Positions 37,271 through 49,470 of a stretch of DNA of 64,000 bases are shown one piece after another (the first letter of the stretch is position 1; each line of letters opens with the position of its first letter). The position numbers and the translations under genes were made by a program. Under the pieces are notes generated by a model, which did not search any database, was not told the DNA's origin, and saw only the letters and a program-made list of their open reading frames with translations. Source of the DNA: Corynespora cassiicola (taxonomy: Eukaryota; Ascomycota; Dothideomycetes; Pleosporales; Corynesporascaceae); NCBI GenBank assembly GCA_022059125.1, contig JAEUWY010000005.1, positions 4,650,001 to 4,714,000 on the forward strand, in the 5' to 3' direction.

Positions 37271-38223
37271 GGGCGCGTTTTCGGTAAGTGATGATACGGA
37301 TACGCATGTTCTAGGGACCGGATTATGATGTTAGAAAAACAATTTACGAATGCGTTTTAACGGCTTCAAAAGTGTGTCAGTCTTACCACTAATGGGGATA
37401 GTGAAGTCTTGGCTCACTCCGACAAAGGAGATTTGCAGTGCTGATCTGACGCTTTGATGCACATATACGCCCTTTTACTCAGTCATAACTTTTTCACTTA
37501 GTGGGGCATGCCCAGAACTGCTTTCGAAAGACTCATCTCCGCCTGAGACCTCGATGCTGGCAGCTTGCGCTGGAGTTGTGTGAGGTAGAAATACGCAAGC
37601 GCCTAAGCCCTGTCCCAACCCAAATAAGTGGGGGCCGGCGGGAAGCTACATCCTTCAGTCAATCCTCAAAGACCAAGATCTTAAACACATGTCAGTTCGT
37701 AGGTACATTATCAATTCCCGGTCCCTCCACGGGCGCTAACATTTAATCACACAGCAAGCACCAAACAGACGATCCGAATTTTACACGTTGCGCCGGTCCT
37801 GCGCAAGCCCCGGCCCTAAGGCGCCCGGGTATCCATCCCGAAATAGAAGGTCAAGACACAGTTTCGACGCAAAAGCCGGGGCCATGCCTAACAAGAGTAC
37901 TACTCCAGAAAGCTCCGATGCATCGGGAGTTCGATCGTACCGATGCCTTGCGGAGGCAGTCCAACGTGATCTTTTCCCCGCACGGGATTGGGTACCCGTT
38001 CCGGCTACAAGAGTTCGCAAGCAGGCTGGATAGTACATTGGCATTGTAGACGATTATTATTTCTCATGCAGACCATGCAGGCGATCCGGCTCATAACGGG
38101 GCCCGCCGCATACCCTCCAGTACAAATAGTAGTGTGGGTACGCAACATGAAGGACGAGAAGACAGCAGCTTTCTTCAGCGAGCATCTTCCCAGGCCCACC
38201 AGGACTCACGACAAGCATCCAAG
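37271..38223. other. intergenic, 0.95 kb
   Basis: 3' flank of ARO1 and promoter region of the cutinase gene. I see no gene. A TACAAATA sequence at about 38120, roughly 100 bases before the cutinase ATG, may act as a TATA element. Confidence 0.45.
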
Positions 38224-39113
38224 ATGAAGTCCCTCATCCCCCTCTCCCTCCTGCTGTCAGGTGCCTTGGCCCTCCCCGCCGCCGCCCCCGAGGAGCCCAG
38301 CTTTCCCATCACCGACATCATCGGCACGGGCCTGACCGTCGACGAATATGCCGAGTCCCTGTCTACGCCTGCGCGCTCCCTCGCCAAGAGGCAGTACAGC
38401 GGTGACACCTACAACCAGCTCACTGACGGCACCCCCTGCCGCGACGTAACCGTCATCTACGCCCGCGGCACCACGCAGGCCGGCAATGTGGGTGCCCCGG
38501 ATACCGAAGGACCCACGTTCTTCAACGCGCTGGCCAGTGCCCTGGGTGGAACCGGGCGTTTGGCGATTCAGGGTGTCACGTACCCGGCAGATGTGTTCGG
38601 GTTTTTGGCCGGTGGTGATGCCAACGGTGCTACGACCATGTTCAACCACATCAATACCGTATGTTTTTGTGTTGAAACGGCTAAATGGTCGACTTTGAGA
38701 CGATAGATGTGCTAATTGGTCTAGGCGGCTACTCGGTGCCCCAACACCAGGATTGTGGTCTCTGGTTACTCCCAGGGTGCGCAGCTGGTCCACACGGCCA
38801 CTCAGAGGCTTACGGCGGCTACTGCTGCTCGCGTAAATGCTGGTAAGTGGCATTTTCTAACCAATTGAAAGATTTTATTATCATTTTCCCTTCTGCATCT
38901 TTTTCGAAGTGGTCGCGCTAACATGACTTAGTCGTTACTTTTGGTGACCCAGACCGTGATGAGGGCTTTGGTCCCGTCGCGGCCTCCAAGATCCTCATCA
39001 TCTGCCACGAGGGTGACAACATCTGTGACAACGGTATCATCATTACTGCGGCGCACAGGAACTATGAGATTGATGCTCCCGCTGCTGCTTCATTTGTTGC
39101 TGCCCGCGTTTGA
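38224..39113 (+). CDS. secreted cutinase-family esterase
   Basis: Serine esterase of the cutinase family (CE5), which hydrolyses the cutin of plant cuticles; some relatives act on acetyl-xylan. Three exons, 38224-38658, 38725-38842 and 38932-39113, give 244 residues. The signal peptide is MKSLIPLSLLLSGALALPAA. A propeptide ends at the Kex2-type Lys55-Arg56 (SLAKRQ). The nucleophile is Ser161 in GYSQG. The predicted acid is Asp213 in CHEGDNICDNG and the histidine is His226 in AAHRNY. The DGTPCRDVTVIYARGTTQ block is typical of the family. Its presence suggests contact with plant surfaces or litter. Reading the first exon alone gives a truncated, wrong C-terminus. Confidence 0.92.
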
Positions 39114-39417
39114 GGTTGTATAGCTAGCAAAAAAGCTAATAATAAAGTTAATTTGTTACCATAATGGAATAAAACATTAAAATACTTCGCATTATTTATA
39201 TTGCCGCTCCTAGATGCTTTGGATCTTATACAGTTTGCTATTATCGAGAATTTTCCAATACTGCGAGAGTTCTTTCGGTTTATTTAGTGTTTGTGACTGG
39301 GACTGCGGGATTTGAAACGCAACAATTATGACAACTTGATTGCTCTCTTAAATGACCAAGCATAAAGCTTATCTACTAATATAAGCACAGCTTCATGCGC
39401 TTAGTTAATATCAAAAG
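39114..39417. other. intergenic, 0.3 kb
   Basis: AT-rich 3' flank of the cutinase gene. I see nothing else. Confidence 0.5.
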
Positions 39418-40047
39418 ATGTGTTCTCGCCGTCGCGAAAGTTCAAATTCGCCACTCTCATGCCCAATCAGCTTAGGCGAATGCAATGACGATCATCCTGT
39501 CGAACCCGATGCTGAGCACAACGCCGAGGACGATAACTACCCATCTTTCAGTACTAAATCCACCGAATCGATTTGTCAAGGGTCAGAATTAAGTATGTTG
39601 AGATCATATCACGGGCTTTTGGCACCTTCTTGTCGAGATCTGGGGTCTAGCACAGCTGCTAGTGATCCAAACTATTCAAATTCTAGGGAAATTGGATGGG
39701 TGGATGCAGATCAGGATTCCAGCTGGCCTAAGCAGAAAATCTTTCAAAAAAATGCGCAAGAAAGTTTAACCGATGAAGGGGATGGGAATGGGGAAGCAAA
39801 TCAAGATGCAGAACAGCAGAGTGAAAGGGGAATCTGGATGCATGACTCGGCTTCCCCAGCCCCATTTTCAGATGAGGACATGAGACGTAGGGAAGTTCAG
39901 TGCGGTTCTGAACAGGAAGATAGGGACGAAAACGATGAGGACGACTTATTTCGGAAGAGCTATGAAGAGGGTTCTAAGAGTGATGCCGAAAGTGATGATG
40001 AAGATGATCTATTCCGAAGAAGCTATCAGCAGGGCAGTGGATCGTGA
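39418..40047 (+). CDS. acidic protein with a duplicated DDLFR(K/R)SY motif
   Basis: A single-exon frame of 209 residues, strongly acidic (many Asp, Glu, Ser) and probably disordered. Its C-terminus holds two tandem copies of a module of about 22 residues. Each has an acidic run, then DDLFRKSYEEGS (first) or DDLFRRSYQQGS (second). No signal peptide or membrane segment is seen. I do not recognise the family. An acidic run followed by an aromatic-basic motif could bind a partner protein, but that is speculation. The start is the first ATG in a frame preceded by AT-rich DNA. It sits between the cutinase and a convergent membrane-protein gene. Confidence 0.55.
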   Translation: MCSRRRESSNSPLSCPISLGECNDDHPVEPDAEHNAEDDNYPSFSTKSTESICQGSELSMLRSYHGLLAPSCRDLGSSTAASDPNYSNSREIGWVDADQDSSWPKQKIFQKNAQESLTDEGDGNGEANQDAEQQSERGIWMHDSASPAPFSDEDMRRREVQCGSEQEDRDENDEDDLFRKSYEEGSKSDAESDDEDDLFRRSYQQGSGS

Positions 40048-40324
40048 TAGTGTAGTGATAAGCTGTAAACTCCCAGTGTCTGTCGGGAGAATGTGGCTAA
40101 ATCAAAGCCGTAGTCTGCAAACGGTGGCGATATAATATTATTTTTTACTATTAAATTTTCTGTTTGTAGGCAATGTGGCTGGATGAATAACTCTTCACTA
40201 GATTCATAATGTGCCATAGCCGCGCAAAGTATTTTGGACAAAACGGATCAAATGCAGAGGAGCACGGGAAACTAGGATGCATTTTAAAGAAAACGAGGTG
40301 CTATAGTTGGAAGAGCTCTCTTTC

Positions 40325-42262
40325 TCAAAAACTAGGAACCTGGAAAAGAGAATCTGCATTCTCATCATCTTCATAATCTTCAGGCACTAACTTTGGTATT
40401 TCTTGAAGAAGTTGTTCGAAATACGGGGAATTGGCCAAATTGATGCTCTCTATAACTTCGAAAATGAAGCGTAATATCTTTCCACCAATCATTGTAACCA
40501 TAATGCCCGCACCAGCAAGTGCAAAATACGAGGACTGTGTCCCTAGAAGGGCACCTGAGCATGCATATAGAAGCCACGAGATGATGAACATACAAAACAA
40601 CACCCTTTTGAGGTATCTTATGTAGCACATTTCGGTAGCTTTGAGCTGTTCAAATCTCCCTAAAAGAATTTCCCGGCGCACATTGTATTCTCGTAGTTGG
40701 ATTGAACTGATAGCTTTCGAACATTTGTTATCGAGGTCTCTACTTTCATGGTAGTATAGTTTTCTTATCTCGAGTATGTTTTCGTTGTACTTCTTCAAAG
40801 TGTTGTCAAATACTGCTTCAGTGGAAGAGGTTGGTGGCAAAGAGGCGCAAGGAGTGACTGTTACTGTTTGGCTTGTTGAAAGGGTCGGTACATTGGTTGA
40901 AGCAAACTTTTTCTTCTCAATAGCTTCTGCAAAAACCTTAGTAAACCCTTTGGAGATTCGTAATAGCTTACCATAATATATCTCACTGGCCGCCCATATA
41001 GGTAGAATGAGAAGAACCAAAGGAGTAATTTGACCAATATCCCATATCTCATGATCCCAGAGCTTGATATCTTCTAGTTCATTATCTCCCCTGATGTATC
41101 CTGGGTCTTTTATGAGTGTAGCAATTCTTGAACATCCATAGAATAGCATAAAAACCACTGAGGTCGAGTGTGACAGATAGGAATTGCCGTAGATCAATGC
41201 TGACCACGAAAAAAGTTCCTTCATCTTTCGAAGTTTCTTGCATATGCGGGATTTTTCTAGAGGATTCATCAATCTTTCTAGCACTGTTCGCTTCCGCATT
41301 GAAAATAATTCCTGGCGTAATTCTCGCAAAATCTTCTGATACCGATGACTTGATATTTTTAATGATGGATTGCGAGCCTTAAGTCGAGGTCTGACTGAGA
41401 ACATCTCTAATAATGTGAATTTGATGTGTTGCCGGTTGTAAGTTCTGTAAATTTTGACTGAATAGCTCGATATGAGCATTACAGCCGTAGTGACAACTGA
41501 GATGTAATGATATCTGCTTGAAAAACCAGACCAGATACTTGAAGACCTTGCCGAGGTCTTTGGACACCAGAATGGAGAGGCCGCGTTGAACTTTTGAATT
41601 GGGTCATCAAGCCATGACTGTAGTACAAAGGCATAGATCAAAAGACCTAACAGAGTTATCATACCTAATACACGCCAATTTCGCAATACTCGGTGAAGAA
41701 GGAAGTAGTCTTGAAGGGTGTCCAAGGTGGCGAGATGTGTGGTGGAAGAACACCATGTAAGAGCGAATGCGAATTGATGCTCAAATATCGCAAGATTACA
41801 TCGATTGGTAGCGATTCCAATGATCATTGCAAAGCCGGTGACGAGTTGTTGATCGCTAAGCGCAAGGACGAACCTGGTAACAGCCTCCTGTCGCTGGCTT
41901 CGATCAAGTTTTGGGGATTTGAATTTTCTGTTGTCGTCGTTTGGGTAGTTTTCTTCCCTTTGATTCATAAAATACCGTAATATTCCATCGTTTTTGAAGC
42001 TTGCGAATGTATCGATTATGGCCTTATCCATGTCGCTCAAATACCACGCGGGTAATGAGTCAGAAAGATAGCCATAGACTGCGCCGCCCAATGTCATGCA
42101 TGCCGATAGCAAAAATGCTACCAGAACCTAACCATCAGATTATTAGCAATATGAAGTGTGAGAACTATTTCACTTGCTTACACCGCTCCCTACAATATCA
42201 TTGTTTGGCTCAAAGTCTGCAGGGTCAATAGGATCGCACTCGGTACTATTGCAACTGCCCAT
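40325..42262 (-). CDS. multi-pass membrane protein of unknown function
   Basis: Two minus-strand exons, 42262-42182 and 42127-40325, give 627 residues. Exon 1 codes for an N-terminus beginning MGSCNSTECDPIDPADFEP, a short Cys-containing segment typical of the outside face. After the 54-base intron the chain continues VLVAFLLSACMTLGG, the first membrane segment. Several further hydrophobic stretches follow: around the VTGFAMIIGI, VLGMITLLGLLIYAFVL, YISVVTTAVMLISS, LVLLILPIWAA, VLFCMFIISWLLYA and YFALAGAGIMVTMIGG segments. Large cytoplasmic loops are rich in Lys and Arg. Similar proteins with an N-terminal Cys/Asp segment are common, expanded and uncharacterised in Pezizomycotina. Without exon 1 the frame has no good start. 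Confidence 0.75.
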
Positions 42263-43678
42263 GATGTTTCGGACACACTTGAAGTACCAGGAAGAAGGAT
42301 GCAGTTTTTACTCATCTAGTAGGCAAGCAGATGCACATTTAAGGGGAGAAAAATCTGTGTAACCATGTTGATGGGGAGCCGCAGCATGAAGCGACACACA
42401 TAAGCCACCTGCGGAATAACCGAACAGGCCCAACCTTTTATTACTGGCACATAGATATCCGTACAAGACTCTGGGCGGACTTGTGTACTTTCATAGGTTA
42501 GAAGTCACTGCAGGCCCTCCGCATTGCCAGAAGGCCAAGAAAGTTGGGCTGAGTCATTTGGGGGCTAGCCTCGGGGTACAAAATGCTGCGCCCCATGATC
42601 GACGTCGACAGGCCGAAGCTATCGACGATCTGAAGGAAGCGCGGACCCTTCATATTCCATTTTGATTACATTTTGCCTCTTTGTCGTTTTAAGTCCCCGT
42701 CAGCCTCTGATTGGAAGTTTTTCAACCTCGCATTTTGTATTCCTCTAAAGTCAGGCTATTAGCCTACAGGCAATCTTTTCGCAACACCCTTCTATTATAA
42801 TAAGGCCACGTTGGATGTCTCCAGCGATTCCATAAATGGCTCCCTAACACCATTAACGCGCATATTTTCTGAGTCACAAGTAACCTAAAATATTTGTGAG
42901 AAGATGCTCCCGAACAGTCGGCCTCAATATCATGCTACGATTGTATTATAGCTCCAAGAACTTAAAGATGAATACAAAGAGTTCAAGACATAAAGATAGT
43001 CCTGAAAGATGCCGCTGAAATATATGTAACGGCAGGATTAACTTCTTATCAGGCGGATTCACATAACCGGCGTCGAATACTGGGATACTATTTCATGTAT
43101 AGAGAGTTTGCTTGATGTCGAAATTACAGCACAATACGATAGAAGCTGAAGTACTCATCTCCCACGAGTGATTGAAGTACAAATCTGAGTCCATACTAGT
43201 TGTATTTTGTTAAGAGTTTATTGTGAACTGCAGGTGTGCAAAGCACCAACATGCACACATCGTTAGGGCTTTAGAAGTCATACGGAACCAAAAAATGAAT
43301 CGATTGCGCCAGCATGAGGCATATTCTTTAAGATCTAGATGTCAAACAAGAACAGTGATATAAAAAGTCTCTAATATAAGTACACCTCTCTAGAATCCGC
43401 TCACAGCTATTTCATCTCAAGTTGGCTAAAGCATTATATAACAATGTTAAAAACATGTTTAACTTTAAAAGCGTGCTCGGTTTTATTAAAATGGAGTAAA
43501 GCTGCTTAAAAGCAGTATCTAAAGCATGTCTTAAAAACCAAAGAAATTACTGAATCGATATCCCAAACCTCATACAACCTCAATCTCGGCCCAACGCGAT
43601 CCCTCAAACGCCAAAAGCAAGACATTGAATATCTTACTTTCCATGCGACAATGCCCCTTTTAACCCATTCTTCAACTC
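42263..43678. other. intergenic, 1.4 kb
   Basis: AT-rich from about 42.7 kb. I see no gene or RNA. It holds the upstream region of the membrane-protein gene and the 3' flank of the GT2 gene. Confidence 0.5.
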
Positions 43679-46453
43679 TTACCAGGTAAAAAGCATCAAA
43701 TTGGGGTTCAAAACAATCGGCAACAAAAAATGGCTCACAACCACACATGCTAGCGGCCAAATCGGCGTAAAAAACGTAATCTTCCACATGTCGGGAACGA
43801 CCAGCGCGAGACAAACCATGGCCCCCGCCATTAAGATGCAAAATGCAAACGTACCCTTGAAGCGCTTGGCCACACGGGGGATCTCCTGGAAGAAGGTCAC
43901 GTTCTCGACTTCCTTCGCCGTGGCGCCCCACTGCATGTCGAAGCCCAGCATGTGGCTGACCAGAGCTTGGGAGACGTGGATGGAGATTCCACCGAGGAAA
44001 ATGACCAGGAGAGGGATCCATTTGAAGTTTTCCCACAAGTTTCCGAAAAGGGAACCCTCCCCGATTCGGTAGCGGAGGACGGCGAGCGCAATGTTTCCAA
44101 GGGCGGTGAAGACGACAACGATGGCAAAATATACTTTGAATGAATCAATGTAATAGTGATCGAGATGGCCGTTGTACCAGCCAACGAGGAAATAGTTCAT
44201 GATGGTCAGGAGCCAAGCAGAACCCAGCGCGTAGTAGGTGCCAATGTAGGCCAAGATCGTAACTTTTGAAGGGAGAGGCATGCCGGACATGATGAAGCGG
44301 CGGAATAGTTTGGTGAAAGGACCCCTTGTGAACCAGTACCGGAGCGGGTGGAAGATGAGTTCGTTGCAGCCATAGGCGTACTTTTCCCAGCGTTGTAGCT
44401 CATCATAGACGGTGAGGGAAACACCTTCTTTGAAACCTTTATCCTTGTAGGCGCCCAGACGTACGAGATAGCCCTCTGTTTGTAGCCGCAGGGCCATGTC
44501 AAAGTCCTCTGAGACAGTGCTCTCTGACCAATATTTTTCATAGCCGTCGAGCTTGCAGTCGTAGGCAACGCACTGCATTGCGGACCAGCGTAATACGGCA
44601 TTGTGGCCGACGAATGGCGCTACATCTCCATTGGCAACGGCGTACTGAATCTGGGTATAGACCAGGTTGGTAAAAAATGTGATGCCGCGTTCAAAGAAGC
44701 TGTCGGTGACGTTCATGACACCAGAGGCATATTGGATGATGGCGACGTGTGGGCTTTGCTCCATTTCGCTGACAGCATCCAGAAGACAGTCGGTGGGTAC
44801 TCGAGTATCCGAATCAATGAGAAGAATGTAGTCGCCTAAGCGGATGTTTCCATCTGCCCAAGTCTCTCCGTTCGCTTCGTTGAGCACTCTTTTCATGGCC
44901 TCTCCGTAAGCATGGTTCTCGTCCAGCTGAGTCCAATCATCAGTACGGCCCACTTCTTCCATGATCTCTTCGACCTTGACACTTGTCCACATGGCATAAT
45001 TCATGTTAGACGCCTTCTTGAATTTTCCACGACGATTGAACTTGACCTGACTTTCATCTTTCGGTTCCAGGCAATGGCCTGGGCGAGCGACCCATCCAAT
45101 ATTTTGCTCGTCGTAAAAATCCTGCCTGTCCTTCGCCTCGGAAGCCGACACAGCCTGCATGCCGTCGTCATTAATGAAGATGTTGGCTGTTCCGCCCTGC
45201 AGCTCGTACGTGGAAATGGCAGCTTTAATCGACCTAATTGTGGGCTCAATGACAGTGTGGAGGCCTTCCTTATATACGGGCATCTGAATGGTGACATGGG
45301 GAAGGCCGTTTGGTCGGTCGCGTCGCAAACGTTTCGCAGCCTTGCCAGAATAAAACTTGGTATTGTCGTGGATTTGACCAATGGGGCCAAGGATTTGGGC
45401 AATGTTACCGACCAGAGCCTGGAAGAAGAACTGTAACCGTCAGTAAAGCTAGAGAAGATGATCAAATTGCGTACTAGGGCAAGCCAGATCTGCGGCAGGA
45501 TGCAGGCCACGAAAGCAACGCGGACCCAGTCCTTATCTACCACCAACTCAACAACAACGTTCCTCCAGCCACCGCCAATAGCAGCTAAAACTAGCACTAG
45601 GGTCGCGGCAGTGAGAACAGCCTGGATGAGAACAAGGCGGCGTGGTTGTTCAGCCACTTCTTCTCCGTCTTCAAGAGTCTCAAATTCCAAGACTTGAAAC
45701 TGGCTCTTCTTCTCGTCCTCAGCCGGATATGCGCCCTCGTCGCCCCAGATCATCTTGATTAGCATGTCCTGGAGATATTGCGCCCTCTCTAGGAGCCTCT
45801 TGGGGTCATCTTCCCAAACCACTAGAATCTGCTGAGATGCCACGAAAGCTGCCATTTGATTCTTCTGGGCGTCGGCGAGGTCTTCCATGTCGGGTATGAC
45901 CTGGAGGCGGAGGCCGTCGTTGATTTGCACCCAAGGCATGTCGGTGCGAGACAGGAGAATCTTAATCACTCGTGTGTTGACTGTCATTGCTGCCTGGGAA
46001 TTGTCAGAACAAGCCCATGGCTGATGCTGTCACACTGCTTACCCGAACATTGAGTTCCGCTACCATCTCGAAGAATAGGGAATTATCTTCCATCAAATCC
46101 CCGGGACAGCACACGTACTGTCCCTTTCCTCTTTTTAGCACCACGCCCTCACCGGGCTCCCCGCTGGTCCACAGCCTTTCTTCCTGTTTCGTATGTAGCC
46201 AATTGACCATGACTTCACACTTAATCTCTCTTTGGGAGTCGGGTGTAAGTTCTCCCAAGGCATTGGGGAAGAGACTTGCGGATGAAGAATGGCCTGTCCA
46301 GTCAATCCCAGAGCCCGATGAGTCAATTTCATTGTGTGAAGGGGTTGGTTGGATAGGAGAAGCTGTCGCAGCTGCCGCAGCTGCAACCTGATCTTGCTTC
46401 TTTTCTTCATCGCTGTTGTTCTTGGTCTCTTTGCCCACCCGCCAGAAGCCCAT
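43679..46453 (-). CDS. GT2: fungal GT2 glycosyltransferase (ZtGT2/FgGT2-like)
   Basis: Membrane-bound family 2 glycosyltransferase. Three minus-strand exons, 46453-46043, 45993-45475 and 45430-43679, give 893 residues. The N-terminal 140 residues are polar with an Ala run. Two or more membrane segments follow at about 245-310. The catalytic domain has the first acidic motif (FINDDG, about 398-400), the DxD-type IDSDT (about 515), SEDFDM (about 618) and an LQRWEKY motif matching the QxxRW position. At least five C-terminal membrane segments end in LMLFTW. This is the architecture of the conserved fungal GT2 family, whose members in Zymoseptoria tritici and Fusarium graminearum are needed for hyphal growth on solid surfaces and for plant infection. 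The polysaccharide made is not known. It differs from chitin synthases in lacking their QRRRW block. Confidence 0.88.
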
Positions 46454-47934
46454 GATGTCGAAAAAAAGTTGGGTGTTACACGCACCAGAAGGAGCGAGAA
46501 ACACGGAAGTACAGTTACCTGACAAGGCTCGTGCGTCCCAGATGATTAATGTTGAAATCAACAAATCTTTTCAAAGGAAAGTGAGCAATGGATACACTTG
46601 CGTGCGTGAGGCACAGGAGCGAACGTGATTCGAGTGAGCGGCGGGGTGTTGAGTGCTGTGAAACCAATGGCTCGGACGGGGAGGGAGAATGGGTATAAAC
46701 AACGACAGACCAGCGCACCGGCCAACCACGAGGTCAAGCCGCTGTAGCGCTACGGAAGTTAGGAGAGTACAAAAACTTCTGCCATGTGCCTTGGTGTGTT
46801 CCAGAGCCAGTCAGTGCATTCGCTTTTCGATGCGGCGAAAGACTAGATGGCAATCAAGGCAGAACTTAGCATATCGATAGTCTGGATTGGGACAGTGGCG
46901 GTCCGGAGCATCCCCGTCGACCCAATAGGCGGTCGCGCCACCTCGTTGCTACGTAACAAAGACATGCCGAAGATTACCTCGCGTACAGTAGGCTGAAAAC
47001 GCCCATTTCAGTGCACATGCAGCTTGTAAAACTTCGGCTTGTGCGTGTGCGATTCCAGAGGCGCGATAATTGGGAGAAAGTTGGCTGGGTGGAGCGCAGA
47101 CACGACCGAACGAGCAAGACTCCAGACCAACCTCGGAACGATCAAAACTGCTTCAATCCAGTAAATCAAGGACATACTCGTGATTGCTTTCATAGAACAT
47201 CCAAAATGGTCGGAGGGTGTTGAAGGTGTGGCGCCATGGACCGACTGTAATTCAGCGGTGGGTGTGGGTCGTGGTTGGCTGGATCCCCTGACTAGCGGTC
47301 GCTCTCCCGCCCAACACTGTAAATTTAGCACGCCTCGCATTCGCAACAACCTTTCGATATGCAGGTTGATTCTGAATCGATAGTCTTATCGTCAGGCAAG
47401 ATCGGCGGCCGACTGACGCTTTTTCTCTGCAGCTTCTGACAGGGGATCCGCGGCCGTTTGACGATGATGTCCTTTGGCGTGTAATAATAGCAAGTTGTAA
47501 AAAGAAATGTACTCCACGTCGTGATCAAGGGAGAGGTTACATGCATTGCGCATTTTGCAGAGCTCAGAAAGACGCCACTGTGACGTGGAAGCGGTAATGG
47601 AGATGGTTGCGTCGAGATTCTCAGCCACGAGAAGCCACTGTTCCAGGCTCCGCTCGCTCCGTGATATCGGTGCTACCGAGGCGTTAGTTGACAAGCGCGC
47701 TGCAAATAGGTGAGCTAGCTTTCAGCGAGTGCCGTGCTAACACGTTAGCCGTATTCGCCAGTGATGTGGTGTGTTCGCGTCGAGACCTTTATTTGGAAGA
47801 AAAGAGCAGGAAATAAAATATAGACGAGCACCCAAAGCCCATTTCCGGGCGCCATGAACCCCGCCCAATACAAGATACCATACATGTGCAGAGCCATCTG
47901 CAAGCCGAGAACGCCGCTTTTGAAATATCCGTGA
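46454..47934. other. intergenic, 1.5 kb
   Basis: Upstream region of GT2 and 3' flank of MAD2. A minus-strand open frame at 47392-47694 has a protein-like composition but no ATG and no convincing splice partner; I do not call it. I see no RNA gene. Confidence 0.5.
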
Positions 47935-49093
47935 CTAGTCGGCAAGCCTAGATATGTTAGCAGACGGCGACAGCGCGGGAGACAATCACGACGCACCTGT
48001 AGCTCACAAGCGTGTCCACGCGGTGGTTGCTGGTGCTGAAACTTCTCAGCTGCACCTTCTCACCGTTCTTGATCTCCTTTGCATCGCTATCACCCCACTC
48101 CAGGGGCACGTCCGAGTCGGCATCTGCATACACTAGCACGTTAAAGGTGCAGTTGCCGTCGAGCATGGGCAGAAAAGTGACGGAAGCCGTGATCTGGCGG
48201 AAAATAGATTGGATCTCGGCCTGAATCTCGGCCTCGGTCTTCTCCTCCGATGCGTCGCTTGTGCTTCGGGTCAGGCGTTAGCTGAGGTACAACTTGCTTG
48301 CGTCCAGCTCAACTTACTCTGCTGCTGCAGCGTTCTCCTTGTCTGTTGACTTCTTGGACGATTTCCCCTTGGCGCCCTTCCCGAAGATCTGGACCTACAG
48401 GACTGTCAGACGGAGAAGAAGGAATTGACGCATGAGACTCACGTCGAATTGCCACCGCTCGACATGCTCGCCAGTCTCTTTGCTTGTGATGACCACCACG
48501 AGCTTGGATATCTTGCCTCCGTACATCCATTCCTTCAATTGGGACATGATTTTCTTAATGTATGCCTTGACTTGGTCATCGGCAGTGACTATTCAGGTCA
48601 GTACAGCCATCTTCGGTCGAGGTGCAAGCCTTGAAGGCAACACATACCCATCATGGTCAAGCCATACTTTTTGACGCTGCAATTATGTCAGTGGCTGTCA
48701 TCAGTCTCGGAGATATGAGTGAATTGACATACGCAGTGAAGTCCTCTGCAGGGTATACGCCCCGCTGAAACCTAAGTTCTGGTTAGCCCCTGTGATTGCG
48801 CTAGTCTCATTGACATTTCCACTCACAGAATGGTGTTGATGGAATACTCAAACTGCCTAAAGTCAGAACGAGCATAAATTTGACCATGCACACGTAGCAG
48901 CACTTACGAATTCGTTCACGACCTTAGACGAGCCTGTTGCATAAGAGGTAAGCACGGCGAAACGGCATGGTGGCAGAAGTGCATGGGCAAGAATCGCACC
49001 TTTCAAAGCGAGCTTGTGCACCTTGGAAGAGTCCTTGGAGTCCTTGGATGACTTGGATGACTTGGAGCGAGAGGACGTCTTTGGTTGCGACAT
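47935..49093 (-). CDS. MAD2: spindle checkpoint protein MAD2 (HORMA domain)
   Basis: Mad2 monitors kinetochore attachment and, with Cdc20, restrains the anaphase-promoting complex. Nine minus-strand exons join in frame: 49093-49000, 48933-48908, 48852-48827, 48771-48733, 48676-48648, 48588-48443, 48394-48318, 48263-47997, 47947-47935 (238 residues). Typical HORMA sequence: VNEFFEYSINTILFQRGVYP, KKYGLTMMVTADDQVKAYI, LKEWMYGGKISKLVVVI and the C-terminal 'safety belt' with FSTSNHRVDTLVSYR. Yeast Mad2 is about 200 residues. The extra length is an N-terminal Ser/Lys-rich tail (residues 6-24) and a Lys/Ala-rich insert after VQIFGKG. Five exons are under 40 bases, so no long open frame marks this gene. 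It is divergent from GUF1, with 377 bases between the ATGs. Confidence 0.93.
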
Positions 49094-49470
49094 GGTTGTT
49101 GCTGGCCTTGGTGGGGCGGCGTGGGCTGTGGACAGGACTGGTGTTTACAATAATAAGATGGTGTTGACGGGGCAACTAGCGGGACCAGGCCTTCCTGTCG
49201 GTGTGGACGAGGATGCAGCACAGAGGTGAAGGCGACGAAATGATATCAGGCGGCAAGAGATGGACTGGGATATACGGTGTCAAGCACAGCGGAGGTGGAA
49301 TGCGGCCAGCGTGGTGAAGAAGCTGCGGTGGGCCTGTCGGGGGTGTGCGTCTCAACTCGCCGATCCCCTGATTAGATAAGACAAAATCCCCAGACTTGCA
49401 ACTTTTTCTCCCAGGAGGCCTCCCATCCCCGAACCCGCAGTCATTCGTTTGCCAACCCCCATGCGAACTC
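49094..49470. promoter_or_regulatory. bidirectional promoter of MAD2 and GUF1
   Basis: 377 bases separate the divergent start codons. No clear TATA box is visible, as expected for housekeeping promoters. Confidence 0.5.

Noticed and set aside
47392..47694. A 100-codon minus-strand frame between GT2 and MAD2.
   Set aside because: It has no ATG (begins at TTG), a stop lies shortly upstream, and I found no splice partner.
47745..47996. A minus-strand frame of 83 codons downstream of MAD2 with hydrophobic content.
   Set aside because: It is a run-on from the MAD2 3' end in another frame; the last MAD2 exon explains the splice acceptor there.
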